Assembly (NCBI RefSeq): GCF_902706185.1
Contig: NZ_CACSJM010000048.1
Span: 1-38,563 of the forward strand
Direction of reading: 5' to 3'
Length of the DNA: 38,563 bases
DNA from: Roseomonas sp. 18066
GTDB taxonomy: Bacteria; Pseudomonadota; Alphaproteobacteria; Acetobacterales; Acetobacteraceae
Of the stretch, positions 27,760 to 36,269 are shown piece after piece. The first letter of the stretch is position 1; each line of letters opens with the position of its first letter. The translations under genes were made by a program, and so were the position numbers. The notes under the pieces were generated by a model. The model saw only the letters and a program-made list of their open reading frames with translations, had not been told where the DNA came from and ran no database searches.

Positions 27760-28827
27760 TCAGTTGGGCTCCAACACAAAAACCTCGGCGCGCTCCTTCA
27801 TCAACCCGGCCGCCTCGCGCGCCTCGCTGCCCCACCCCCAGAACAGGTCGGCCCGCGCCTCGCCGCGAATCGCCCCGCCCGTGTCCTGCGCCAGCACCAG
27901 GCGCCGCATCGGCACGCCGCTGACCGGGTGCTTCGCCACGATCCACACCGGCCGCCCCAGCGGGATATGCGCCCGGTCCACCGCGATCGACCGCAGCGGC
28001 GTCAGCGGCACCCCCTGCGATCCCACCGGGCCTTCCTCGGGCCGCGCCGACCGCTCGCGGAAGAAGACGTAGGACGGGTTCTCGTCCATCAGCGCCCGCG
28101 CCCGCTCGGGCCCCGCGCGCTCCAGCCAGGCCAGGATGCTCTGCATCGAGACCTCCGCCCGCGGGATCTCGCCGCGATCCGCCAGCAGGCGCCCGATCGG
28201 CACATAGGCGCGGCCATTGGCGGCGGCATAGCCGAGCCGCCGCACGCTGCCATCCGGCAGCACCACCCGCCCCGAGCCCTGGATCTGCAGGAAAAACTTG
28301 TCGGCCGCGTCGTCGGCCCAGAGCAGCACCGGGGCCGGGCTGCCCCCTGCCTCGATGGCGGCCCGGTCCGGATAGGGCACCAGCCGCCCGCCCTCGACCT
28401 TTCCAGCCACCCGCTTGCCGCGCAGCTCGGTCGAGAACGCCCCGAGATCGACCTCCACCAGGTCGGCCGGCCGCCCCCGCAGCGGCGCCGGATCGGCCGT
28501 CGCCGGCTGGGTCAGGGAACCCCGCAGCTCCGGCTCGTAATAGCCGGTCATCAGCCCCTCGCCGGCGGCGCGCAGGGTGAAGCGTGTCTCGAAGAACCGC
28601 CGCGCCGCCGCGTCGTCGCCCGGCGGCAAAGCGCGCGCCTCGGCGCAGAGCGGCGCCGGCAGCGCCGGCGGCCGGCAGCCGGCGATGAAGGCCGGCAGCG
28701 CCTCGGACAGCCGGTCCTCGCCCCAGCCGGGCAGCTCGGCCACCCGCTGCGGCGCCTGGGCGCAGCCGGCCAACAGCGTCAGGGCTGCGCAAAAAAGAAG
28801 GCCAGGGACGGTGACGCCCCTGGCCAT
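27760..28827 (-). CDS. mltA: Membrane-bound lytic murein transglycosylase A
   Basis: Outer-membrane lipoprotein that cleaves peptidoglycan with formation of 1,6-anhydromuramic ends. The ATG at 28827 gives 355 residues with a lipoprotein signal ending in the lipobox LLAGC. The MltA core includes MTGYYEPELRGS and a double-psi-barrel 3D domain with LAQDTGGAIRGEARADLFWG, whose Asp is the catalytic acid in the family. An in-frame upstream start is possible. It lies 29 bases after the Tim44-like gene and is probably co-transcribed with it. The stop codon lies just beyond solo hairpin D. Confidence 0.93.
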   Translation of the reverse strand: MARGVTVPGLLFCAALTLLAGCAQAPQRVAELPGWGEDRLSEALPAFIAGCRPPALPAPLCAEARALPPGDDAAARRFFETRFTLRAAGEGLMTGYYEPELRGSLTQPATADPAPLRGRPADLVEVDLGAFSTELRGKRVAGKVEGGRLVPYPDRAAIEAGGSPAPVLLWADDAADKFFLQIQGSGRVVLPDGSVRRLGYAAANGRAYVPIGRLLADRGEIPRAEVSMQSILAWLERAGPERARALMDENPSYVFFRERSARPEEGPVGSQGVPLTPLRSIAVDRAHIPLGRPVWIVAKHPVSGVPMRRLVLAQDTGGAIRGEARADLFWGWGSEAREAAGLMKERAEVFVLEPN

Positions 28828-28856
28828 GACATTCGATCGGACAGCCACGAAGCGGA

Positions 28857-29528
28857 TCAGGCCGACTGCGTGGCGACCAGCTTCCAGGTCGGGTCCGTGC
28901 TGCGCAGGTCGCGCTGGAAGGTCCACAGGTCGGTGATCTCGGTCACCGCCTCGGTGCCCGCAACCTCGGTGCCATCCGCCGCCGTGGTCAGGTTCAGCTG
29001 GTCGGAGACGATGCGCACCGTGACATCGGCGACATTGCCGCGCAGGTCCGCCGCCTCGATCCCCATCTCGTGCACCGAGCGGATTTCGGTCCGCTGCTGC
29101 TCCCCGGCCGATTCGCGGGCGGTGATGGCGCCCTCGAAGCCGGCATAGGTGTCGTCGGACAGCAGATTGCGCAGCGTCGCCCGGTCGCCCGCGGCGAAGG
29201 CCGTGACGATCATGCGGAAGGCGCCCTCGGCCCCGCCCAGGAAGCCGGCCGGGTCGAAGCCGGCATCCGACCCGCGGATGCGGGTCAGCGCCTGGCCCAC
29301 CGGGCTGCGCTGGTCGGGCAGCACCAGCCGCGGCCCGCCGGGAACCGCCGCCGGCGGCTGCGCGGCATCGGCCTGGCGCGGCCCGGGCACAGGCTGGCCG
29401 GGCACCGGCCGCTCCTGCGGCGGGCGCTCGAAGCCCTGGCGACGGCCCAGGACGCTGCGCAGACGCAGCACCAGGAAGGCGGCCACCATGGCGAACAGGA
29501 TCAGATCGACCGGGAAGCCGCCGGACAT
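28857..29528 (-). CDS. Tim44/TimA-like domain membrane protein
   Basis: Inner-membrane-anchored protein of 223 residues. The start at 29528 is set by GAGGAG 6 bases upstream. One N-terminal helix (FPVDLILFAMVAAFLVLRL) is followed by a Pro-rich linker and a C-terminal Tim44 domain (about 95-220) with AFRMIVTAFAAGDRATLRNLLSDDTYAGF and TWKLVATQSA. Related to mitochondrial Tim44; the bacterial role is not settled. In alphaproteobacteria it often lies beside mltA and secB, as here. Confidence 0.9.
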   Translation of the reverse strand: MSGGFPVDLILFAMVAAFLVLRLRSVLGRRQGFERPPQERPVPGQPVPGPRQADAAQPPAAVPGGPRLVLPDQRSPVGQALTRIRGSDAGFDPAGFLGGAEGAFRMIVTAFAAGDRATLRNLLSDDTYAGFEGAITARESAGEQQRTEIRSVHEMGIEAADLRGNVADVTVRIVSDQLNLTTAADGTEVAGTEAVTEITDLWTFQRDLRSTDPTWKLVATQSA

Positions 29529-29683
29529 TGCATTCTCCTCATGTGTCACATCTAGGTGGCAGGGGGCCTCACCGCAACGGCAATGCGACGATGATGCGAC
29601 GCGCTGGCCTCTCTATTGCACGACTTGCCGGCCGATGGGACGCTCGCTACTGCCCAAGGCGCCGCCCTTACCGGAGTTTCGCG

Positions 29684-30253
29684 ATGATTCTGCTGCGTCA
29701 CGGCCAGAGCGAGTTCAACCTGCATTTCACCGCCACCCGGCGCGACCCCGGCATCAAGGACCCGAAGCTGACCGCGCTGGGCCATGACCAGGCCGCCCAG
29801 GCCGCCGAGGCGCTGACCGCCCCCGGCGCCGCGCCGCCGATCCGCCGCATCATCGCCAGCCCCTATACCCGCGCTTTGCAGACCGCGGCGCCGCTGGCGA
29901 AGAAGCTCGGCCTGCCGGTGCTGATCCAGCCGCTGGTGCGGGAACGCTACGCCTTCGTCTGCGACGTCGGCTCGCCCCGCACCCAGCTGCGGCTCGACTG
30001 GCCCGGGCTCGACCTGGACCATATCGACGAGGTCTGGTGGCCCGCGGTGGAAGAACCCGCCGACCAGGTCGAATCCCGCGCGAAACTGTTCCGGGCGGAG
30101 ATGTCGGCGCTCGCCGACTGGGAGAACACCGTGGTCGTCTCCCATTGGGGCTTCATCCTGTCGATGACCGGCCAGTCGGTGACCAACGGCGAATGGCTGC
30201 GCTGCGACCCGACCGAGGCCGCCCCCGCCAGCATCTCCTGGAAGCACCCCTGA
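29684..30253 (+). CDS. Histidine phosphatase (phosphoglycerate mutase-like) family protein
   Basis: Cytoplasmic phosphatase or mutase of 189 residues. LLRHGQSEFN carries the phosphorylated His (RHG), SPYTRALQTA the second Arg, a Glu follows in VRERYAF, and VVVSHWGF the second catalytic His. CGGAG about 7 bases before the ATG supports the start. The substrate is not evident; relatives act on sugar phosphates or small phosphate esters. The 155-base divergent region to the Tim44-like gene holds a short inverted repeat ATGTGTCACAT (29541-29551) but no clear promoter. Confidence 0.88.
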   Translation: MILLRHGQSEFNLHFTATRRDPGIKDPKLTALGHDQAAQAAEALTAPGAAPPIRRIIASPYTRALQTAAPLAKKLGLPVLIQPLVRERYAFVCDVGSPRTQLRLDWPGLDLDHIDEVWWPAVEEPADQVESRAKLFRAEMSALADWENTVVVSHWGFILSMTGQSVTNGEWLRCDPTEAAPASISWKHP

Positions 30254-30347
30254 CGCCTGCGGCTTCGGGGCTGTGACGGGCGGGCGGGCCGTGCTACCCC
30301 GCCCCCCGCCATCGACCTGTGCAATCGAACCGCCTTTGGGGGCCCGC

Positions 30348-30884
30348 ATGTCCGACACCTCTCTGCCGCCCGACGCCCAGGCGCCCAACGGCGCCGCGAA
30401 CGGCGCGGTGCCGCCCGGCCCGCTGCTGATGAACCTGCAATACACCAAGGACCTGTCCTTCGAGGTCCCGGGCGCGCCGGAGATCTTCGCGACGCTGCGC
30501 GAGCAGCCGCGCATCGACCTGGCCCTCGACGTCCAGGCCCGCCCGCTGCAGCAGGGCGGCAATGTCTTCGAGGTCTCGCTGCAGATCCGCGCCGACGCCC
30601 AGGTCCCCGGCCAGGACGGCGCCAGCCAGACCGCCTTCATCGCCGAGCTGGTCTATTGCGGCATCTTCACCCTGAACGTCGAGCCGAACCTGGTCGAGCC
30701 GCTGCTGCTGGTCGAATGCCCGCGCCTGCTGTTCCCCTTCGCCCGCAACATCCTGGCCGACATCACCCGCGACGGCGGCTTCCCGCCCGTCCTGCTGACG
30801 CCGATCGACTTCGTGGCGCTGTGGCAGTCGCGCCGCGGCCAGTCCAGCGCCGACACCATGCCGCCGCCGATCGCCAACGCCTGA
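30348..30884 (+). CDS. secB: Protein-export chaperone SecB
   Basis: Tetrameric cytosolic chaperone that holds preproteins unfolded and hands them to SecA. The ATG at 30348 gives 178 residues. An N-terminal Ala/Pro-rich tail of about 25 residues precedes the core: LQYTKDLSFEVPGAPEIF, the strand region VFEVSLQIRADAQV, ELVYCGIFTL, CPRLLFPFARNILADITRDGGFPPVLLTPIDFVALW. These are all typical. A strong terminator follows, so it is separate from murJ. Confidence 0.96.
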   Translation: MSDTSLPPDAQAPNGAANGAVPPGPLLMNLQYTKDLSFEVPGAPEIFATLREQPRIDLALDVQARPLQQGGNVFEVSLQIRADAQVPGQDGASQTAFIAELVYCGIFTLNVEPNLVEPLLLVECPRLLFPFARNILADITRDGGFPPVLLTPIDFVALWQSRRGQSSADTMPPPIANA

Positions 30885-30897
30885 TCGTCTTTCCGGC

Positions 30898-30933
30898 GGG
30901 CGGCGTGGGCCTGATGGCTCCGCCGCCCTTTTT
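30898..30933 (+). terminator. Intrinsic terminator of secB
   Basis: GGGCGGCG (30898-30905) pairs with CGCCGCCC (30921-30928), with further GCC/GGC pairs in the loop, and five T follow. It begins 14 bases after the stop and has no relation to the GAATGAATTC family. Confidence 0.9.
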
Positions 30934-30963
30934 CCGTCTGCTTGTCTCTCTGGGGCAGGGTCC

Positions 30964-32496
30964 ATGTTCCGCAACGTGCTGACCATCGGCGGCTGGACCT
31001 TCGTCAGCCGCATCCTGGGCTTCCTGCGCGACATGGCGATCGCGGCGACGCTGGGCGCCGGGCCGCAGGCCGACGCCTTCTTCATCGCGCTGCGCCTGCC
31101 CAACCTGTTCCGCCGCCTGTTCGGCGAAGGCGCCTTCAACGCCGCCTTCGTCCCCGCCTTCACCGGCCTGTTGACCCTGGAAGGCCCCCGCCGCGCCCGC
31201 GACCTGGCCGAGCGCATGTCGACCCTGATGTCGCTCTGGCTCAGCCTGCTGGTCGTCCTCGGCATGGTCTTCATGCCCCAGGTGATGCGCGTCCTCACCC
31301 CGGGCCTGGCCGACGACCCCTACCGCTTCGAGCTGGTCGTCGAGCTGTCCCGCATCACCTTCCCCTACCTGCTGTTCATCTGCCTGACGGCGCTCGTCAG
31401 CGGCGTGCTGAACGCCGTCGACCGCTTCGCCATGGCCGCCGGCGCGCCGCTGCTGTTCAACCTCTTCGCCATCGGCTCGCTCCTCGCGCTGACCCCCTTC
31501 GTGGCGACGCCGGCCCATGCCCTCGCCTGGGGCACCATGGCCTCCGGCGTCGCGCAGCTGGCGCTGGTGGTCTATTCGGCGCGCAAGGCCGGCTTCGGCT
31601 TCCGCCTGATCTCCTGGCCCAAGGTCACGCCGGAGACCCGCCAGGTCATCCGCACCATGCTGCCCGGCCTGCTCGGCGCCAGCATCACCCAGCTCAGCCT
31701 GGCCATCGACATCTTCATCGCCTCCCTGCTGCCGGCCGGCGCCGTCAGCATGCTGAACTACGCCGACCGCGTGGCGCAGCTGCCGCTCGGCGTGGTCGGC
31801 GCCGCCATCGGCACCGCCCTGCTGCCCGTCCTGTCCCGCCAACTGCGCGCCGGCCACCGGCTGTCCGCCCATCGCAGCATGAACCGGGCGATCGAGCTCT
31901 CCCTCGGCCTGACCCTGCCGGCCGCCGCCGCCCTGGTCGTGCTCGCCACCCCCATCGTCCAGGTGCTGTTCCAGCGCGGCGCCATGGACGCCGCGGCCGC
32001 CCTCGCCACCGCCGAGGCGCTGCAGGCCTATGCCCTCGGCCTGCCCGCCTTCGTCCTGATCAAGGCCTTCGCCCCCGGCTTCTTCGCCCGCGCCGACACC
32101 GCCACCCCGGTCAAGATCGGCATCCTGGTGGTGGCGGTGAACCTGTCGCTGAGCCTGACCCTGATCCAGTTCCTGGCCCATGTCGGCATCGCCCTCGCCA
32201 CCTCCATGGCCGCCTGGGTCAATGCCGGGCTGCTCGCCTTCATCCTGTGGCGCCGTGGCCAGTTCCTCGCCGACCGCCGCCTGCGCCGGAACCTCTGGCG
32301 CCTGGTGCTGGCCAGCATCGTCATGACGGCAGCCCTTCTCGGGATGGAGCAGGTCGTCCACCCCGAAGGCGCGCTGCTCCGCCTCCTCGGCCTCGGGCTC
32401 TTCGTCGGCGTCGGGATGGCCGTCTATTTCGGCACCACGGCGGCGCTGGGGGCGCTGAAGCCGATGGAGCTGCTCAGGCGGCGGCGGAAAGCGTAA
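30964..32496 (+). CDS. murJ: Lipid II flippase MurJ
   Basis: Inner-membrane flippase that moves the peptidoglycan precursor lipid II outward. It has 510 residues and about 14 membrane helices. The N-terminal block SRILGFLRDMAIAATLGAGPQADAFFIALRLPNLFRRLFGEGAFNAAFVPAF is diagnostic and contains the conserved Arg residues of the central cavity; SMLNYADRVAQLPLGVVGAAIGTALLPVLSR is the second family block. It is usually next to glnD in alphaproteobacteria, here not. It ends at terminator E. Confidence 0.96.
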   Translation: MFRNVLTIGGWTFVSRILGFLRDMAIAATLGAGPQADAFFIALRLPNLFRRLFGEGAFNAAFVPAFTGLLTLEGPRRARDLAERMSTLMSLWLSLLVVLGMVFMPQVMRVLTPGLADDPYRFELVVELSRITFPYLLFICLTALVSGVLNAVDRFAMAAGAPLLFNLFAIGSLLALTPFVATPAHALAWGTMASGVAQLALVVYSARKAGFGFRLISWPKVTPETRQVIRTMLPGLLGASITQLSLAIDIFIASLLPAGAVSMLNYADRVAQLPLGVVGAAIGTALLPVLSRQLRAGHRLSAHRSMNRAIELSLGLTLPAAAALVVLATPIVQVLFQRGAMDAAAALATAEALQAYALGLPAFVLIKAFAPGFFARADTATPVKIGILVVAVNLSLSLTLIQFLAHVGIALATSMAAWVNAGLLAFILWRRGQFLADRRLRRNLWRLVLASIVMTAALLGMEQVVHPEGALLRLLGLGLFVGVGMAVYFGTTAALGALKPMELLRRRRKA

Positions 32497-32503
32497 GCAA
32501 AGG

Positions 32504-32540
32504 CCGGGGGAAGGAATTCCCCCGGACCCCCATCTTTTTT
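32504..32540 (+). terminator. Solo end hairpin E after murJ
   Basis: GGGGGAAGGAATTCCCCC with flanking CC/GG, then ACCCCCATC and six T (32535-32540). It is identical in design to hairpin D, including the AAGGCC lead-in. It lies between the convergent murJ and VWA genes; on the minus strand the stem is followed by GGCCTTTGCTT, so it may work weakly both ways. Confidence 0.85.
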
Positions 32541-32548
32541 CTGTCGGT

Positions 32549-34171
32549 TCAGCGTGCCGACGACTCCAGCGCAGCCGCCATCCGGAGCGCCGCCACCAGC
32601 TCCGCACGGCGGCCATCGCGATCCTCCCCGCGGGCGGCCTCGGCCAGCGCCAGGGACTCGGCGAAAGACCAGCCGCCAATCTGCTCGGACCGCCGCAAGC
32701 GCTCGGCGAAGCCCGCCACCGCCGCCGCCCAGCGCGCTGCCTCGGGCGCCGCCGCCAGGCTGGCCACCCGGTCCGCCTCGGTGATCGGCCGGTCGATCTG
32801 CCGGCTGCGCGCCTCCCCCGCCGGCTTGTAGGCCACCCGCAGGAAGCCGAGCTCCGCCGACCGCACGCCCGCGGCCGGCGCCGCCGCATAACGCCGCGGC
32901 GGGATCGGCGTCGCGTCGCTCCCCGCCTCGACGATCTCGAACAGCGCGGTCACGCTCCGCCCCGAGCCGATCTCCCCCGCATCCACCCGGTCGTTGGTCA
33001 GGTCCTCGGCCCGCAGCTGCCGCGTCTCGAAGCCGATCAGCCGGTACTGCGCGACGCGGGCCGGGTTGAACTCCACCTGCAGCTTCACGTCGTCGGCCAC
33101 CGGCAGGATGTTCCCCGCCAGATCCTCCACCAGCCCGCGCCGCAGGTCTTCCAGCGTGGCGGCATGGATGGCGGTGCCGTTGCCGGCGCGCGCCAGGGTG
33201 TGCAGCGTCCGGTCGTTCAGATTGCCCATCCCGACGCCGATGGCGGTCAGGTACAGCCCGGCCCGCCGCCGCTCGGTGATCAGCGCCTCCAGCGCCGCCG
33301 GGCTCGACGGCCCGACATTGAAGTCGCCATCGGTCGCGAGGATGACGCGGTTCACCGCCGCCGGGTCGCGATGCCGCGCGGCCAGGTCATAGGCGGCGCG
33401 CAGCCCCTCGCCCCCGGCCGTGCCGCCGGCGGCCTGCAGCCCCTCCACCGCGGCGGCGATCTCGTCGCGCCGGTCGCCCGGCACCGCGGTCAGCACCGTC
33501 CGCGTCTGGTTGGCATAGGTGACCAGCGACACCCGGTCCTCGGCCGTCAGCTGCGGCAGCATCAGCAGCAGCCCCTGACGCAGCAGCGGCAGCCGGTCCG
33601 GCCCGCTCATCGAGCCCGAGACATCGACCAGGAACACCAGGTTCAGCTTCTGCCGCCGCGCCGAGGGCGCCGGGCTCGCCGTGCGCAGCCCGATCTGCAG
33701 CAGCTGCCGCCCCGGCGCCCAGGGCGCGGGATGGACCGACACGAACTGCCCGAAGGCCTGGGCCCCGGCGGGCTGCGGATAGCCGTAGTCGAAGGCGTTC
33801 AGGAACTCCTCCGGCCGCACCGTCGCGGGCCCCGGCAGCGCGCCGCCGGCGATCACCCGCCGCGCATAGGCGTAGGACGCCGTGTCCTGCGCCAGCGAGA
33901 TGGTGGCCACCGGCTGCTCGGCGGCGACCTGCCAGGCGCTGGGCGCGGCATTGGCGAAGCGGTCGGCCTCGGCCGCGGCGGGTGGCGGCAGGCGCGTCAG
34001 GCGGGGCGGCAGGCTGCGGCTGGCCATCGGCGCCATGGCCGGCGCGGGGGCGGCCATCGGGGCCGCCATCGGCGCGGCGGACCCCGCCACCGGCCCCGGC
34101 GCCCGGTCGCAACCGGCCACCAGCAGCATCAGGGCGGCCAGCGCCGCGCCGCATCGCCTCGATCGATCCAT
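32549..34171 (-). CDS. YfbK-like von Willebrand factor A lipoprotein
   Basis: Predicted lipoprotein of 540 residues: signal with lipobox LLVAGC (about 16-21), a low-complexity Ala/Pro/Met stretch (about 30-50), and an N-terminal domain with SYAYARRVIAGGALP and VRPEEFLNAFDYGYPQP. A VWA domain (about 175-350) has the intact metal-ion site DVSGSMS with a Thr and Asp further on (ATDGDFNVG). The C-terminal domain of YfbK proteins ends with RSEQIGGWSFAESLALAEAA. The family's function is unknown; VWA sites usually mediate metal-dependent protein binding. It is divergent from ubiE. Confidence 0.88.
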   Translation of the reverse strand: MDRSRRCGAALAALMLLVAGCDRAPGPVAGSAAPMAAPMAAPAPAMAPMASRSLPPRLTRLPPPAAAEADRFANAAPSAWQVAAEQPVATISLAQDTASYAYARRVIAGGALPGPATVRPEEFLNAFDYGYPQPAGAQAFGQFVSVHPAPWAPGRQLLQIGLRTASPAPSARRQKLNLVFLVDVSGSMSGPDRLPLLRQGLLLMLPQLTAEDRVSLVTYANQTRTVLTAVPGDRRDEIAAAVEGLQAAGGTAGGEGLRAAYDLAARHRDPAAVNRVILATDGDFNVGPSSPAALEALITERRRAGLYLTAIGVGMGNLNDRTLHTLARAGNGTAIHAATLEDLRRGLVEDLAGNILPVADDVKLQVEFNPARVAQYRLIGFETRQLRAEDLTNDRVDAGEIGSGRSVTALFEIVEAGSDATPIPPRRYAAAPAAGVRSAELGFLRVAYKPAGEARSRQIDRPITEADRVASLAAAPEAARWAAAVAGFAERLRRSEQIGGWSFAESLALAEAARGEDRDGRRAELVAALRMAAALESSAR

Positions 34172-34190
34172 GGTCCCGCGCCTTCCTTCC

Positions 34191-34249
34191 CGGTGGTGGC
34201 GTCAGCCTCGACCGTGGCCATGGCCGCAACAAGGCGGCCGCCACCACCG
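34191..34249. repeat. 11-bp inverted repeat in the VWA/ubiE divergent region
   Basis: CGGTGGTGGCG (34191-34201) and CGCCACCACCG (34239-34249) are perfect inverted arms 37 bases apart, enclosing GTGGCCATGGCC. It could be an operator for one of the two divergent genes or an RNA stem in a leader. No clear -35/-10 pair was recognised. Confidence 0.55.
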
Positions 34250-34309
34250 CACGGCCACGCTTCGCCGGCCCACCTTTTCCCCGGGCGCCACCGCGCTATG
34301 CTGCGCCCC

Positions 34310-35047
34310 ATGACCCAGACCACCGATTTCGGCTTCCGCGAAGTCCCCCGCGACGCCAAGGCGTCCATGGTGCGGGAGGTGTTCGACAGCGTCGCGCCGC
34401 GATACGACGTGATGAACGACCTGATGTCGCTGGGCCTGCACCGGGCCTGGAAGCAGGCCTTCGTCGCCGCCATCGGCGCCGGCGCCAGCGACACGCTGCT
34501 GGACCTGGCGGCCGGCACCGGCGACGTCGCCTTCCTGGCCAAGAAGCGCGGCGCCGGCCGGGTCATCCTGGCCGATATCAACGCCGCCATGCTGGGCGTC
34601 GGCCAGGGCCGCGCGCTGGAGAAGGGGCTGGCCTCCGGCCTTGACTTCGTCTGCTGCGACGCCGAGCACATCCCGCTGCCCAGCCGCTCGGTGGAAAAGG
34701 TCTCGATGGCCTTCGGCCTGCGCAACTGCACCGACAAGGACGCCGTGCTGCGCGAGGGCTTCCGGGTGCTGCGCCCGGGTGGCCGCATGCATGTCCTGGA
34801 GTTCTCGAAGCTCGAGGTCGCGGCGCTGCGGCCGCTCTACGACGCCTGGTCCTTCAAGGCGCTGCCCGCCATCGGCCAGCGCATCGCCCAGGACGGCGAC
34901 AGCTACCAGTACCTGGCCGAGAGCATCCGCATGTTCCCCGACCAGCCGACGCTCGCCGGCATGTTCGAGGCCGCGGGCTTCGAGCGCGTGGCTTACCGCA
35001 ACCTCTCCGGCGGCATCGTCGCCATCCACACCGGCTGGAAGCTCTGA
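34310..35047 (+). CDS. ubiE: Ubiquinone/menaquinone C-methyltransferase UbiE
   Basis: SAM-dependent methyltransferase that C-methylates the benzoquinol intermediate in ubiquinone synthesis. The ATG at 34310 gives 245 residues; an ATG at 34298 would add four. VFDSVAPRYDVMNDLMSLGLHRAWK is the family N-terminal signature, LLDLAAGTGDVAF the SAM-binding loop, and AFGLRNCTD the second signature. The end VAYRNLSGGIVAIHTGWKL is standard. coaBC follows after 4 bases. In many alphaproteobacteria ubiB lies between them and mutM is adjacent; neither is so here. Confidence 0.96.
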   Translation: MTQTTDFGFREVPRDAKASMVREVFDSVAPRYDVMNDLMSLGLHRAWKQAFVAAIGAGASDTLLDLAAGTGDVAFLAKKRGAGRVILADINAAMLGVGQGRALEKGLASGLDFVCCDAEHIPLPSRSVEKVSMAFGLRNCTDKDAVLREGFRVLRPGGRMHVLEFSKLEVAALRPLYDAWSFKALPAIGQRIAQDGDSYQYLAESIRMFPDQPTLAGMFEAAGFERVAYRNLSGGIVAIHTGWKL

Positions 35048-35051
35048 CGCC

Positions 35052-36269
35052 ATGACCCTGCAGGGCCGGCATGTGCTGCTGGTGATCAGCGGCAGCGTCT
35101 CGGCCTTCAAGGCGCTGGAGCTGATGCGGCTGCTGCGCAAGGCCGGCGCTAGGGTCACGCCCGTGCTGACCGCCGGCGGCGCCCGCTTCGTCACGCCGCA
35201 TGCCGTCCAGGCCATCGCCGGCGAGCCGGTGCACCAGGACCTCTGGTCGCTCTCCGGCGAGGCCGAGATCGGCCATATCCGCCTGGCCCGCATGGCGGAG
35301 CTCATGGTGGTCGTCCCCGCCTCGGCCGATTTCCTGGCCAAGATGGCGCATGGCCTGGCCGACGACCTGGCCAGCACGGTCATGCTGGCGACCGACCGCC
35401 CGATTCTGGTGGCGCCGGCCATGAACTGGGCGATGTGGGGCCACCCGGCGACGCGCGCCAACATGGCCCTGCTGGAATCCCGCGGCATCCGTCGCATCGG
35501 CCCCGGCATCGGCGCCATGGCCGAATCCGAATCCGGCCCCGGGCGCCTGGCCGAGCCGGCCGAGGTCTTCGACGCCATCGCCGCGATGCTGACGGCACCG
35601 ACAGAAAAGCCACTGGCCGGCCGCCATGCCCTGGTCACCAGCGGCCCGACGCAGGAGCCGATCGACCCGGTCCGCTACATCAGCAACCGCTCCAGCGGGC
35701 AGCAGGGGCATGCCATCGCGACGGCGCTTGCCGCGCTGGGCGCGCGGGTGACGCTGGTCTCCGGCCCCGTCGCCCTGCCCGACCCCGCCGGCGTCAACGT
35801 CCTCCGCGTCGAGACCGCGCAGGAAATGCTGGCCGCCTGCGAGGCCGCGCTGCCCGCCGACATCGCCGTCTGCGCCGCCGCCGTGGCCGATTGGCGCGTC
35901 GCCCATGCCGCGACCCAGAAGATGAAGAAAAAGCCCGGCGAGGCGCCGCCGCCGCTGGAATTGGCGCTGAACCCGGACATCCTGGCGACGATCTCCCGCC
36001 ATGCCCGCCGGCCGCGGCTGGTGGTGGGCTTCGCCGCCGAGACCGAGCATGTCATCGACCACGCGCGGCAAAAACTGGCCCGCAAGGGCTGCGACTGGAT
36101 CCTGGCCAACGACGTCTCGGCCGACGTTTTCGGCGGCACCGAGAACACCATCCACCTCGTCAGCGCCGATGGCGTCGAGGATTGGCCCAGGCTGCCCAAG
36201 ACCGAGGTCGGCCGCCGCCTCGCCGCCCGCATCGCCGCCGAATTTTCTTCTGTTCCGGAAGCTTCATGA
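35052..36269 (+). CDS. coaBC: Bifunctional phosphopantothenoylcysteine decarboxylase/phosphopantothenate-cysteine ligase
   Basis: Steps two and three of CoA synthesis from phosphopantothenate: the C-terminal CoaB half joins cysteine, and the N-terminal flavin CoaC half decarboxylates. It has 405 residues. CoaC shows SGSVSAFK, the active-site His75 in [16 protein letters not shown] and Asn125 in PAMNWAMW. The clamp reads [14 protein letters not shown]; where E. coli CoaC has catalytic Cys158 this protein has Glu, and no nearby Cys replaces it. CoaB has [21 protein letters not shown] and KMKKKPGE. The usual Lys after NRSSG is Gln. It overlaps dut by four bases. Identity is firm; how the decarboxylase step finishes without that Cys is open. 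Confidence 0.95.
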   Translation: MTLQGRHVLLVISGSVSAFKALELMRLLRKAGARVTPVLTAGGARFVTPHAVQAIAGEPVHQDLWSLSGEAEIGHIRLARMAELMVVVPASADFLAKMAHGLADDLASTVMLATDRPILVAPAMNWAMWGHPATRANMALLESRGIRRIGPGIGAMAESESGPGRLAEPAEVFDAIAAMLTAPTEKPLAGRHALVTSGPTQEPIDPVRYISNRSSGQQGHAIATALAALGARVTLVSGPVALPDPAGVNVLRVETAQEMLAACEAALPADIAVCAAAVADWRVAHAATQKMKKKPGEAPPPLELALNPDILATISRHARRPRLVVGFAAETEHVIDHARQKLARKGCDWILANDVSADVFGGTENTIHLVSADGVEDWPRLPKTEVGRRLAARIAAEFSSVPEAS

